Shown here one piece after another: positions 1-8,686 of a stretch of 23,921 nucleotides of DNA. The position numbers and the translations under genes were made by a program. The DNA is from CAZIWX01 sp964543125 (lineage in GTDB: Bacteria; Fidelibacterota; UBA8477), in NCBI GenBank assembly GCA_964543125.1, contig CAZIWX010000034.1, positions 1 through 23,921 of the forward strand. The letters run 5' to 3'. The notes beneath the pieces are model-generated. The model searched no databases. It was not told the DNA's origin and was given only the letters and a program-made list of their open reading frames with translations. Numbering within the stretch: position 1 is the first letter of the stretch; the number at the start of each line of letters is the position of its first letter.

Positions 1-1497
1 GGAATACTGACTGTCAAACATGGTATTATGGGCTGCTGTATGTAAAAATTCGGCCTCCCCGGACCGAACAGGCGTCTTCCGCAAGCCTAAAAGAGGCATC
101 ATTTGTGAACCCAGTACATAAATATGCTCCATGGCCTGTTCTGTTTTTATACCCTGGCTATTCAGTGCCTCCAGAGTGGTTGTTACAATTTTAAATACTT
201 CCGGCATGCCGTGAGCCATAATGAGCAAGCTGCCTTCATCCGTTAGGTGATTGTAATCATCTAAAATAGCTTCTTTAGTAAACAAATAATTTTCTGTAAG
301 AGCAAAGGCATTTAAACCGCGGCTGCTTTTCGTAATGGGCATATACAGCATAATCAAATCATATTTTTCAGAGCTATGGCGCAGGTAATTGCGGCCTTCC
401 GCCACGACAACCTGAATATTCCGGTAATCCGTATAAATACCGCCGTTATAATCCCGATAATCTTTGACAATATCCACCATTTGCGGATTGACTTCCACCG
501 CGGTGATTTGCCGGAAACCGGCCTTCAGAGCAAGTAACACATCCCGGCCTCCACCCGGGCCGATAATGAGCGCCTTGTCCTTCTGCGACTCCTTCAGATC
601 GAGAAGCGGAACCATGCCGGGAAAAGCAACTGTCGCCTCAATAAACGAGGCTGAAGAGTCATCGAAATTCCCATCAAAACGGAGCATGCTTGCGCCAGCG
701 GCGCCGTCGATAAAAATGGACATCATGGATGTATCCTTGCCAAAAAGTACAAGGTCGGTTCTGCCAAATGTACTCCAGCGAGAATCAACAATTCTTGCAT
801 CGCCGGCGTTGAAGGCAACCAGCCGATAAAGGTCTTTATCGACATTCTTGCCGATGGGGACTTTCCCCAGGAATCCGGTGCTGCCATTCATAAAAAACAG
901 TCCGGCGGTGAAAACTAACATAGAGACGGCAATAAGCGCTTTCCGGCCGGGATGGGTAATGAGTACAATGACGGCCGCTGCAGTTGTCAGAATGAGTGCC
1001 TGCAATAAAATTGATTGAATCGGTCCGATGGCCGGCAATAAGATTGGAACCGACAGAGCACCGGCCGCAGCGCCCAGCAGGTCGGCTGCATAGAGGTTGC
1101 CAATATGCTCGGTAAATAATCTAAACAAGCGTGAGAAGATAAACCCGGAAGCAATAAAGGGCAGCGCCGTAGCAAGGCTAAGCATCAATACGCCCCAGCT
1201 GTCGCCCAGCTTTAAAATGGCGAAAAGCGCAATAATGAGAAGCAAAGCCGCTCCGGAAAGCCAAACGTCCGGTGAGGCTGTATTCAACCTTGCTTCCCGG
1301 CCGGCTATAAAATATTCAATAAAAGCCCCACCCGAAATCCCCAGCAGGGAAAGTCCTATAATTAAAAAAATATACTGGCTGGTCAGCAAAATCGAAGCAA
1401 TTCGCGTCAGCAGTATTTCATAACCCAGCATTGTGAACGAAAGAATAAAAGTAACCAGGAATAAAATCATTCTGGGTAAAGGTCTGTTCATAGTCAT
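1..1497 (-). CDS. Membrane-anchored spermidine-synthase-fold (SAM-type) protein, 3' end outside window
   Basis: An open minus-strand frame of 499 codons starts at 1497 and runs off the left edge, so the C-terminus is missing. The first ~210 residues are very hydrophobic, with several membrane segments, and include the GYEILLTRI motif typical of the membrane domain in SpeE-like proteins. Near residues 308-314 lies a nucleotide-binding loop IIGPGGGRD, followed by the acidic strand end AVEVN and then AEGRNYL and YDLIML. These are the landmarks of the spermidine synthase/SAM-methyltransferase fold. In true aminopropyltransferases the YD-hydrophobic strand leads into a catalytic Asp; here it reads YDLIMLYMPIT, so that Asp appears absent, followed by the LTENYLFTKEAI stretch typical of membrane SpeE-like relatives. 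Polyamine synthesis is therefore doubtful and the substrate unknown. The gene is divergent from everything to its right. An internal Met at 1491 is an alternative start. Confidence 0.85.
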   Translation of the reverse strand, partial: MTMNRPLPRMILFLVTFILSFTMLGYEILLTRIASILLTSQYIFLIIGLSLLGISGGAFIEYFIAGREARLNTASPDVWLSGAALLLIIALFAILKLGDSWGVLMLSLATALPFIASGFIFSRLFRLFTEHIGNLYAADLLGAAAGALSVPILLPAIGPIQSILLQALILTTAAAVIVLITHPGRKALIAVSMLVFTAGLFFMNGSTGFLGKVPIGKNVDKDLYRLVAFNAGDARIVDSRWSTFGRTDLVLFGKDTSMMSIFIDGAAGASMLRFDGNFDDSSASFIEATVAFPGMVPLLDLKESQKDKALIIGPGGGRDVLLALKAGFRQITAVEVNPQMVDIVKDYRDYNGGIYTDYRNIQVVVAEGRNYLRHSSEKYDLIMLYMPITKSSRGLNAFALTENYLFTKEAILDDYNHLTDEGSLLIMAHGMPEVFKIVTTTLEALNSQGIKTEQAMEHIYVLGSQMMPLLGLRKTPVRSGEAEFLHTAAHNTMFDSQYS

Positions 1498-1796
1498 TAT
1501 CAAATCAGCTCCAATTCAAACAGATTTTCTATCATCGAACCAACAATTCTACACCGCTGTGCGCCCGGTGTTCTCCGCTACAACTCTGTTTTTTTCTTAT
1601 CTGATTAGCCTCTTTTTCATCTCTTTATATCCTTACTGGTTTATTTCGCCATTTGCAAATTACTGTATGATCGCTTCAAGCGTTTGTTCCTTCGTTACAG
1701 TTGGATTGTATTTATTTATAAACAAATCACCTGCCATTTGCTCCGTCCCGTACGCTTATGCTTGTCTTTTGACAGTACCGATTCTAATATCGTTCC
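1498..1796. other. Intergenic region between divergent genes
   Basis: This T-rich stretch separates the divergent SpeE-like and lipoprotein genes and must hold both promoters. I see no clear sigma-70 or Bacteroidota-type promoter. A small inverted repeat CGCTT-C-AAGCG lies at 1672-1682. A frame open across 1433-1810 encodes only a low-complexity hydrophobic peptide, begins inside the antisense of the neighbouring gene, and is not called as a gene. Confidence 0.6.
1509..1512 (-). promoter_or_regulatory. Ribosome binding site (GGAG) for the SpeE-like gene
   Basis: On the minus strand GGAG lies 11 nt before the ATG at 1497 and 17 nt before the ATG at 1491. The spacing favours 1497 as the start, though it is on the long side. 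Confidence 0.4.
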
Positions 1797-2576
1797 ATGC
1801 GATTATTTAATAAATCCGCCCAGCTAATCCTAGGCCTGATTGGCATGGCCGGGTGGTGGTCATGTGGTTCGGGCACTATAACGCAGCCCTTCCGATCCTT
1901 GCACGGCAGCATCCTTATTCAGTCCCGGGCACTGATGCAACAACCGGGTACTACTGCAAAAATGCAGCGTCACCTGGGGTGGTATGCTAAAGCCCAATTC
2001 CGGCGGCAGATTTTGTGGGCAACCGCCGGCGATACGATTCCTATTGAAATGTTGGCGAAAACACCGCTGCCAGGCTTACGAGTAATTTGGCTTGATACAG
2101 CCGGGACCGGAATCGACCGGTTTTTGAAACAGACTATTGAAGACACGAATAGATTTACTATCGTTATATCGCCCCTACCCTGGCGTGAAACCGTTGTTTT
2201 GCATAATCGTCAACCGACCGGCCAGTTATGGATTTGTACAGCAGCAACTTTTCAGCGGGATGCGCTTTCATTGAACGGGGATATTTTGATAAGCCCGGGC
2301 CGGACTGGAAAATATCTATTCAAGCTCAAACTCAATTATACGACTCCGGGTCTCCCCCTTACCGATATCAGCGGCTTGTGGTTTCAACGCGAGCAACTTC
2401 GGGTAACTCTAAGTCAGGTCAGCCGTGGCAAATATCCGGCTCAACCCGTTTCAACCTGGGCGCCTTCCCCAACCTTGCTCAAATTATACCAATCAATCGA
2501 AGCCCATGCCGACTCTTTAACAGGGCGGATAAACGGTCTAAAAAATTCGATGTTACTGAATATCATTCCGGGGTAA
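1797..2576 (+). CDS. Hypothetical probable lipoprotein
   Basis: This 259-residue protein is not recognised as a family member. The N-terminus has a short basic start (MRLFNK), a hydrophobic core (LILGLIGMAGWW) and then SCGSG, which looks like a non-classical lipobox with Cys23 as the possible lipidation site. This suggests export and anchoring in the envelope. The rest is rich in alternating hydrophobic/polar stretches (for example RFTIVISPLPWRETVVLHN), consistent with a beta-rich soluble domain. No catalytic motif is visible. No Shine-Dalgarno sequence precedes the ATG at 1797. It is separated from the nine-gene run downstream by 301 bp, so it may be a single-gene unit. A second open frame overlaps its 3' half (2228-2758), but its product lacks protein-like features. 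Confidence 0.6.
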   Translation: MRLFNKSAQLILGLIGMAGWWSCGSGTITQPFRSLHGSILIQSRALMQQPGTTAKMQRHLGWYAKAQFRRQILWATAGDTIPIEMLAKTPLPGLRVIWLDTAGTGIDRFLKQTIEDTNRFTIVISPLPWRETVVLHNRQPTGQLWICTAATFQRDALSLNGDILISPGRTGKYLFKLKLNYTTPGLPLTDISGLWFQREQLRVTLSQVSRGKYPAQPVSTWAPSPTLLKLYQSIEAHADSLTGRINGLKNSMLLNIIPG

Positions 2577-2877
2577 AAATTAAGAATTCGAGCTTTTATA
2601 AAAATCCAGGCTATTTTGGCAGATATTTTGCCTTCCCTTTAATCGTTAATGGGAAAAGGCACGGGGAGAATAACTTCTGTTATCCAATTGACTATCAGTG
2701 GGATATGTCATTCCTGATGAACAAGAACACTATGAAAATATCGTTAACGATTGTTTAGTTTTTTTAACTAACAATCTCACCAAAATCGTTTGGAGAGCCA
2801 GGGGGTGACGGATATCTTCAAAACACCCCGATCAGCGGAAATGTTTATTTGACGAAAAGGATAGGATAGGACAGGAC
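2577..2877. other. Intergenic region upstream of the nine-gene run
   Basis: About 300 bp with no convincing gene. It contains two hairpins: TTCCC-T-TTAA / TTAA-T-GGGAA at 2633-2655 (one T-T mismatch, 3-nt loop), and a longer AT-rich one at 2749-2776. Just before the start at 2878 a purine-rich tandem (GGATA repeated, then GGACAGGAC) probably serves as ribosome binding site. The promoter of the run should lie here, but I could not identify it. Confidence 0.5.
2749..2776 (+). terminator. Possible AT-rich terminator hairpin
   Basis: GATTGTTTAGTT pairs with AACTAACAATC with one bulged base across a T-only loop. There is no U-tract after the stem, so it may be weak, act in either direction, or be a non-terminator structure. 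Confidence 0.3.
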
Positions 2878-4893
2878 ATGCGTAGCTGTAGGAATGAAAA
2901 GGCGGTCTTTTTTCAAAAATTTCTTCCAATTCTAATCGTTATTTATCTTGGATTCGGTACTAGTCTTGCCCAGCCTCGGAATTATGTCATCAGTTCAGTT
3001 GGCGATTTTGCAACGGGTGCTACCTATCAAGGCTGCGTAGTCGATTCGTCTTTGAGCGCCGTCATTTTGGAGGGTGATTCAACCCAGAACATCGCCCTCG
3101 GCAAACCGGGTAAATTTGTCCAACCCGATGGAGAATTAACAGCTACCCAGATTACCGACGGTTCAGCGGCTGACCTGAATCATCATGCTTATTACACCGG
3201 CAAAAACTGGGATAATACCTATGCCGAAGTAGATCTGGAAAGCAAACGCCAATTATTTAAGGTCATCATAAAATATCGCTCGGATGTAGCAGCGGTGTTC
3301 GCACCAACCGGCTATGAATTGTATGTGAGTTTGGACGAAGTGGACTGGACGCTGGTCTCCAGCGGCCAAAATGTGTTCTATGATGCTGGTGTTTTAGCCA
3401 TCCGCTTTCCCCAAACCCTGGCACAATATGTCAAATTTGTAGGATTGAAAGAACCCGGCGCCCAACCCAAAACCCTGGGATTGGGTGAATTTGAAGTTTA
3501 CAGCCTGGGACCTACTCCGGAAGGACGGTTTATTTCCGGTATCCAGGATTTGGGCGGCCGTGCCAATCTGGGGCGTTTCACCTGGCACTTAACACAGCCT
3601 ACCGGTACTGAGGTCAGCATTCGGTTTCGGGCAGACTCAACGATCATCAACGAAACATTAACCACCAATAGTGTCTGGGATCCGGGTGAAACCTATTCCG
3701 ATTTCGGGGCCGATGGTATTGATAATGACAGCAACGGCGATGGCATCAAACAGACCAATGAGCAATGGGATTCGGGTGAACAGGATGGACGATACACCAC
3801 CGGCGAGCCCTTCGTGGATAACGGTTACCGGTTAAGCCGGCCCTGGTTTCCCTTAGGCGGTTTGACTGTTAAAGATACTTCCGGCGGTGATTTACTGGCC
3901 GATGGTACGGTGCGCTTTGATACAACCAACAACATTGTAATTTGGGCGGACACCACGGGCATGACCGCCAATGGTCTGCCCCCGATTATCGTGCGGTACA
4001 CAGCCTGGTCCGGCTGGACCGCACCCATGACTAGAGATCATCAATTTATTCCAATCCCGGAACCTCGGCGTTTTTTCCAATATATGCTCACTCTGGCCAC
4101 GATCAATACCAGCACACCGGAAGTGGATCAACTGGCTTTGGTGTATGATGCCCGGCTCATCAGTACCGCGGCCGTGGCTTCCTTGGATACCCATTCGGCG
4201 CCGGTTCTACGGGACACTAGCATTACCTACACCCTGGATTTTACATTCAGCCCGGCTGACTATGGTGTTGATTCGATCATGGTTTTTACACCGGCCGCGG
4301 TGCATGCCATCCGGGTTGATCTTGACAGCGTTGATATAAACGATCAAATCTCCAGCCGGATTGAGAGTAATCGGTTTTATATCATTTTCAACCACACCTT
4401 GCATACCTCCGGCAAATTGGACATGACTTTCAACATGGTATTCTCCGAACCGGCTAACATATTACCGTCCGTTCTCATGAGTGCCGGCTCTGTCGATAAT
4501 CCCCAGCGGGTGGACGAAAGTCCTTCCGGCTGGCAGATCGAAGTGGCGGAAATTCCAGCGGTTTCTCTGAATTTAGTAACCATCCAGCCGAATCCCATAA
4601 CTCCCAACGGCGACGGGATTTGCGATGAAGCTCATATCTCTTTCTACGTGGCAAAACTGTCTGAAGGCCGTCCCGTTACCATCCGGATCTATGATATTAC
4701 CGGGAGATTGGTAAATACCATATTGGATGGAATTTACCCGGCAACCTATTTTGGTGGTGTTTCCGGTCCGGCCTGGGACGGAACTTACTCAAATGGAAAA
4801 CGAGTTCTCCCCGGAATTTATCTGTGTCAGGTGCGAGTATCCAGTGACAACGGAGATAATGTTTTTACCCAACCTATCGTGGTTGCGTACTAA
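2878..4893 (+). CDS. Secreted discoidin (F5/8C)-like protein with FlgD-Ig/T9SS-type C-terminal domain
   Basis: This 671-residue exported protein has a signal peptide at residues ~1-32 (hydrophobic FLPILIVIYLGFG, cleavage likely after SLA-Q). Residues ~70-210 resemble an F5/8 type C (discoidin) domain: it opens with NIALGKPG, contains TDGS and YYTGKNWDNTYAEVDL, and ends with YVKFVGL and LGEFEVYS. Residues ~275-316 are rich in Asp/Asn/Gly (DNDSNGDGIKQTNEQWDSGE), a probable calcium-binding loop. The last ~100 residues (IQPNPITPNGDG, IRIYDITGRLV, WDGTYSNGKRVLPGIY) form a FlgD-Ig-like sorting domain associated with T9SS export, presumably giving a cell-surface or extracellular location. The PorV-like gene begins 17 bp downstream. 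The ligand is unknown; discoidin domains commonly bind glycans. Confidence 0.85.
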   Translation: MRSCRNEKAVFFQKFLPILIVIYLGFGTSLAQPRNYVISSVGDFATGATYQGCVVDSSLSAVILEGDSTQNIALGKPGKFVQPDGELTATQITDGSAADLNHHAYYTGKNWDNTYAEVDLESKRQLFKVIIKYRSDVAAVFAPTGYELYVSLDEVDWTLVSSGQNVFYDAGVLAIRFPQTLAQYVKFVGLKEPGAQPKTLGLGEFEVYSLGPTPEGRFISGIQDLGGRANLGRFTWHLTQPTGTEVSIRFRADSTIINETLTTNSVWDPGETYSDFGADGIDNDSNGDGIKQTNEQWDSGEQDGRYTTGEPFVDNGYRLSRPWFPLGGLTVKDTSGGDLLADGTVRFDTTNNIVIWADTTGMTANGLPPIIVRYTAWSGWTAPMTRDHQFIPIPEPRRFFQYMLTLATINTSTPEVDQLALVYDARLISTAAVASLDTHSAPVLRDTSITYTLDFTFSPADYGVDSIMVFTPAAVHAIRVDLDSVDINDQISSRIESNRFYIIFNHTLHTSGKLDMTFNMVFSEPANILPSVLMSAGSVDNPQRVDESPSGWQIEVAEIPAVSLNLVTIQPNPITPNGDGICDEAHISFYVAKLSEGRPVTIRIYDITGRLVNTILDGIYPATYFGGVSGPAWDGTYSNGKRVLPGIYLCQVRVSSDNGDNVFTQPIVVAY

Positions 4894-4910
4894 GTGATCG
4901 GCTGAAACGA

Positions 4911-5900
4911 ATGAATTTTAAACGACTGCCCAATATCCGGTATCCCATAAAATTAATTTGGACCGTTATTTTACTCCTCTTCACGGGTTGGATACAACGT
5001 GCTCAAGCTGACTTTGAGATTACCGCGTATGGTACGCGTTCAATAGGCATGGGACGGGCGTATACGGCTTTGGCTGGTGATGGCGAAGCTTTGGCTTACA
5101 ACATTGCCGGCCTGGCCCGTACGCCCAAGAATTCAGCTTTTACCAGCTATGCCAATCTATTCGGTGGCTTGAGCAGTGGCAGCATCACTCACTTCAGCGG
5201 CGGCCTGGTCTACCACGGCCTTCCCTTTCCGAGCACTTTGGGCGTCGGCGTGTCCGTACTCAGCACCCAGGGATATCAGGAATTACAGTTTCCCATCGGT
5301 ACTACATTCAGGCTGCTCCCGGGTATTGATCTCGGTGTGGCGCTACGCGGTTTGTACTGGGGCGCCACACCCGATGTGGATCCGATGACCAGGGTGCGGG
5401 ATAAATCCTTGAGTAAATTCACCTTTACTGCTGATGCCGGCGTCTATTATGAAAAATCACTGACTAATCTGAAATTTCCTTGGGGAGTGATGCTGGAGGG
5501 CAAGATTTCAGTTGGATTGAGTATTCGGAATCTTATCCCCCTGAGTACTGCCGTGGATGCCAATCAATCCGAAGCCGGCAGAATTCCTCTCGAATCTCGT
5601 CTGGGGTTTGCCTGGCTAACTGAAAACGGCTTGGTCTCCGTCGATTATGCGTTGAAAGATGGCGGTCAATTACGAGTCGGTGGTGAATTAAATGCCCTGC
5701 AAACCAGGAACCGGTTCGGTCAAGCAGCCATTCTGATCCGGGCCGGCGCGGCTTCCGCCAGCGATTCCGGTGGTGCTGAACTAACGGGTGGATTTGGCGT
5801 CAAATTCAATCAATTCCGCTTGGATGCAGCCTATGTCTGGTCCCAAAGTTTATTGGACGCCGGCGCCACCCAGCGATATGCTATTACTTATGAATTCTAA
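4911..5900 (+). CDS. PorV/PorQ-family outer-membrane beta-barrel protein
   Basis: This 329-residue protein has a long signal peptide, with likely cleavage at AQA-D (residue 33/34). The mature N-terminus has the family hallmark: SIGMGRAYTALAGDGEALAYN followed by IAGLAR, matching the R-x-x-(A/G)MG-A-x-A-x-D-x-x-A-x-x-YNPAGLA pattern, with Ile in place of the usual Pro. The remainder is alternating beta-strand sequence ending in ITYEF, a C-terminal aromatic residue typical of proteins inserted by the BAM complex. PorV is the outer-membrane shuttle of the T9SS, and the wider family includes FadL-like barrels, so it could either help export the neighbouring T9SS-tailed proteins or be a structural barrel of the envelope complex encoded here. 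It sits 17 bp from both neighbours, which implies co-transcription. Confidence 0.82.
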   Translation: MNFKRLPNIRYPIKLIWTVILLLFTGWIQRAQADFEITAYGTRSIGMGRAYTALAGDGEALAYNIAGLARTPKNSAFTSYANLFGGLSSGSITHFSGGLVYHGLPFPSTLGVGVSVLSTQGYQELQFPIGTTFRLLPGIDLGVALRGLYWGATPDVDPMTRVRDKSLSKFTFTADAGVYYEKSLTNLKFPWGVMLEGKISVGLSIRNLIPLSTAVDANQSEAGRIPLESRLGFAWLTENGLVSVDYALKDGGQLRVGGELNALQTRNRFGQAAILIRAGAASASDSGGAELTGGFGVKFNQFRLDAAYVWSQSLLDAGATQRYAITYEF

Positions 5901-5917
5901 CCGAGACTGAAAAACGT

Positions 5918-8665
5918 ATGCTCATCACTACACATCCGGCACGGTATCGCGGAACGCTTCCACGGATGCTGGACTTCTTCTGTATGGTTACCCTGTTGAT
6001 CTGGCCCGGTAGACCGGCTTGGGGTCAATACATTAACCTGCCCAGTGAATCCCATGCTGAAAACTATGAAAACTATGGTATTGATGGCTATGAGAACTAC
6101 GCCCGGGAAATTATCTCCCGTAAACTGTACGACAATTTTGGCAACTTTTTAGTCGAAGGGTTTCCGGTTTATACTCTGCGCCATAACCCTATTATTTCTA
6201 ATGGCAGTAGTCTGGGGAAAAGCCGCCAGTATCTGATCTATTTCCAGAATTTGATTGTCTCCCAGGACAAGTATAAGGGTTTCAGCTCTTCCTTCATCAT
6301 TGGGGATGCCATTCGAACCCGTTTTTCGCCCAATATTTTGAATATTGCACGCTTCAATGGTGTCCGCTGGGATGGCTACACCGGAAAAAACAATTTTAGT
6401 ATTATCTCCAGCCGCCTGACGGACCCGATTGCCATGCCATTGGATCTCTCGGTCTCGGTTCCACAAGTGACGACCCGGAATTACACCTGGTCAACCTACC
6501 TGCTGGGTGGAACCTGGCGGACTGAAATTGGTGACGTCCTAAACCTGACCGGTAGTTATGTGAACATGTTCCAGACCGAAACCGGGACCGCTCGGCCTAA
6601 AAATTCCCTCGCTGGCGCAGTGACTCCCATTAATGTGCTGGACGGTTATTTTGTGATTCGGATTGCCGATGACAGCCCTACCCAGGGTGAACTTGCGAAT
6701 GGAGCGATTTTGTATGAACGCCCGGTCGTACAAGTATCCGGCGCCGTTCATAGCGATACCACCACGGCAACCCCTTTTTCGCGATTCCTTTTACCCGTCT
6801 CCGAGCCTGGTCAATACCCCGCTGATATTGCGGGATCGGCGATCGAAGAGATCAAATATGAACTACCCAAGGGGACCAAGCGCGTACATGTGAGCCTGGT
6901 TATGGCCAACGACTACTCCGTGGAGGCCTATCAGACCTATCCCCTGGGTGGTGGTGATACGCCCACCACGGGTTACACCCAATCCATGCTGGTGGCCCGG
7001 GCGGATGGAAATGTGAAAGATCAATCCAATAAAAACCGGGTTGTTTTTGACTACGGTATCAACACCGGTAAGACCATCTATGGCTTGGCCTTTGAAGCCA
7101 ATCTGCTGGGTTTTCACCTCCGGGGTGAATACGACATGAGTCAATTGCATAAAAAATTCCCCGATCCGGATGGATTTGTTTCTAATCAAAATGCTAAAAG
7201 TTGGTACCTCCAGACCAAGCGCCGGCTAGGCTATTTCTCGGTAGGCGCTGAATTTTTTAACATGAATCCCAACTATCACAGCGACCTTGCCATCATGAAC
7301 GGGTCAGACTCATCCACCTATTATTTTTCGTTGGTTGATGACAATGACGATAATGACCGGTACGCCGATGGCTCGCGCCTCATAGCACCCGGGCCGTATG
7401 GCTATTCAGGTTCCAATATCCTGGAGCCCAACAACGCAAATAAATGGATTTCAGCGGCTGCCTTAGCCAGCTTTAACGACCAATATTATATCGGTAATAC
7501 CAACGAAGTGTATGATGCACAGCTTCCCCGCCCCGATGCCGGAATTTTTCCCGGTGTGGATGAAAATAATGATGGTGTTCCCGATGACGATCAAAACAGC
7601 AATGGCGAACCGGACTATGCCGAGCCATTCATGATGTTTTACCGCGATCCCCAACGCTTTGATTTCGGGGATGACTGGAATAACAACGATGTGATCGATT
7701 CCCGGGAGAATGACATTCTCCCGGATTATGAATACCGCCCCGACACCAAGGGACACCACGAATTCGTCAGTTTCGTTCCCGGCCGTAATTTTGAATTGAC
7801 GCTGGGCACATTGCGGCAAAATGCGATTTCCTATCAAGGTCAAAATTACAGCGATTACCTGAAATTCAATTATTTTCTGCAAAAGCCCACACTGGGCCGC
7901 ATTCAATTGGGATATATCGGGAAAAAGACCCGGGATAATATTCCCGACCCCGGATTTCAGTATCAGGAGTCAGCAACCGGATATGCGCTCCTGTACAACA
8001 ATGATAATTCTCTCTATTATAAAAACAGTACTGCTCACTCTTATTTTGCCATGCTGGGATACGATCAGATTCCCAATCTGACCTTTGAAAGTAAGATCAA
8101 ATACGATCTGAACCATCAATACGACCCCGGACGTGAGCACAAAACCGGAACACACACCGGCGATGTGACCTATTATGGATTTGTTTTCCCAAAAATCAGT
8201 TACCGGCTACCACTGGGTGAGACGATGGATTTATTATTTCAGTACAAACGCCGGGAAGAGAAGCGGGAAGAATCGACTCGCGATCCCGTTACGGGATCAT
8301 TCGTGGATGATCTGAAATACGATCGGCGCTGGTCCATCCCTATTATCCGGTTCAATTACAAACTTACCGAAAAAACCCAACTCCGCCTGGGTTACCAGGG
8401 TTTTTCAACTAAAAACATCAATGAGAAATTAGACGATAAAGGTATTCTCGCTTATCGATACCGGGATGCCAAAGATCCTCTTAATGATTTCAACAAACAA
8501 ATTTTCCTCGGTACGATTGCTAATCACACTCAATATGGCGGTTACGAACTCTGGTTACAGGTTGGCTTCCAAAGCGAAACGGTTCGGTACGTTGATCCGG
8601 ATATTGCCAAGCTGAAAGACTCTGAAAATGTTAAAATAATCGTGGAGGTCGTGGCCGGATATTAA
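5918..8665 (+). CDS. Large probable outer-membrane beta-barrel protein with Asp-rich calcium-type loops
   Basis: This 915-residue protein belongs to no named family I can identify. Export is supported by a hydrophobic stretch after Met17 (MLDFFCMVTLLIW) with a cleavage-like site PAWG-Q near residue 37; the Met at 5966 could be the true start. The mature N-terminus has a Tyr/Asn/Gly-rich stretch (ENYENYGIDGYENYA). Much of the protein alternates beta-strands with aromatic girdle-like residues, and the C-terminus ends in Tyr, fitting an outer-membrane barrel. Three Asp/Asn-rich segments near residues 474-485 (DDNDDNDRYADG), 545-570 (VDENNDGVPDDD and following) and 585-605 (DWNNNDVIDSREND) resemble thrombospondin-type-3/EF-like calcium loops and would lie in extracellular loops or a plug. 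It lies between the PorV-like and TPR genes with gaps of 17 and 21 bp. Confidence 0.75.
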   Translation: MLITTHPARYRGTLPRMLDFFCMVTLLIWPGRPAWGQYINLPSESHAENYENYGIDGYENYAREIISRKLYDNFGNFLVEGFPVYTLRHNPIISNGSSLGKSRQYLIYFQNLIVSQDKYKGFSSSFIIGDAIRTRFSPNILNIARFNGVRWDGYTGKNNFSIISSRLTDPIAMPLDLSVSVPQVTTRNYTWSTYLLGGTWRTEIGDVLNLTGSYVNMFQTETGTARPKNSLAGAVTPINVLDGYFVIRIADDSPTQGELANGAILYERPVVQVSGAVHSDTTTATPFSRFLLPVSEPGQYPADIAGSAIEEIKYELPKGTKRVHVSLVMANDYSVEAYQTYPLGGGDTPTTGYTQSMLVARADGNVKDQSNKNRVVFDYGINTGKTIYGLAFEANLLGFHLRGEYDMSQLHKKFPDPDGFVSNQNAKSWYLQTKRRLGYFSVGAEFFNMNPNYHSDLAIMNGSDSSTYYFSLVDDNDDNDRYADGSRLIAPGPYGYSGSNILEPNNANKWISAAALASFNDQYYIGNTNEVYDAQLPRPDAGIFPGVDENNDGVPDDDQNSNGEPDYAEPFMMFYRDPQRFDFGDDWNNNDVIDSRENDILPDYEYRPDTKGHHEFVSFVPGRNFELTLGTLRQNAISYQGQNYSDYLKFNYFLQKPTLGRIQLGYIGKKTRDNIPDPGFQYQESATGYALLYNNDNSLYYKNSTAHSYFAMLGYDQIPNLTFESKIKYDLNHQYDPGREHKTGTHTGDVTYYGFVFPKISYRLPLGETMDLLFQYKRREEKREESTRDPVTGSFVDDLKYDRRWSIPIIRFNYKLTEKTQLRLGYQGFSTKNINEKLDDKGILAYRYRDAKDPLNDFNKQIFLGTIANHTQYGGYELWLQVGFQSETVRYVDPDIAKLKDSENVKIIVEVVAGY

Positions 8666-8686
8666 TCAGACCCGGTAAACCCGAGC

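Noticed and set aside
464..829. Plus-strand open frame within the first kilobase
   Set aside because: It is antisense to the clearly coding minus-strand SpeE-like gene.
1769..1790. TTGACA and TAATAT as a sigma-70 promoter
   Set aside because: Only 10 nt separate the two hexamers, far too few, and the second lies immediately before the start codon.
1433..1810. Open plus-strand frame of 125 codons
   Set aside because: Its first part is antisense to the SpeE-like gene and the rest is T-rich intergenic sequence giving a low-complexity hydrophobic peptide without a ribosome binding site.
2228..2758. Open frame of 176 codons, possible frameshifted continuation of the 1797 gene
   Set aside because: It runs in another frame through the 3' half of that gene, shows no domain or signal, and the 1797 frame has a natural end.
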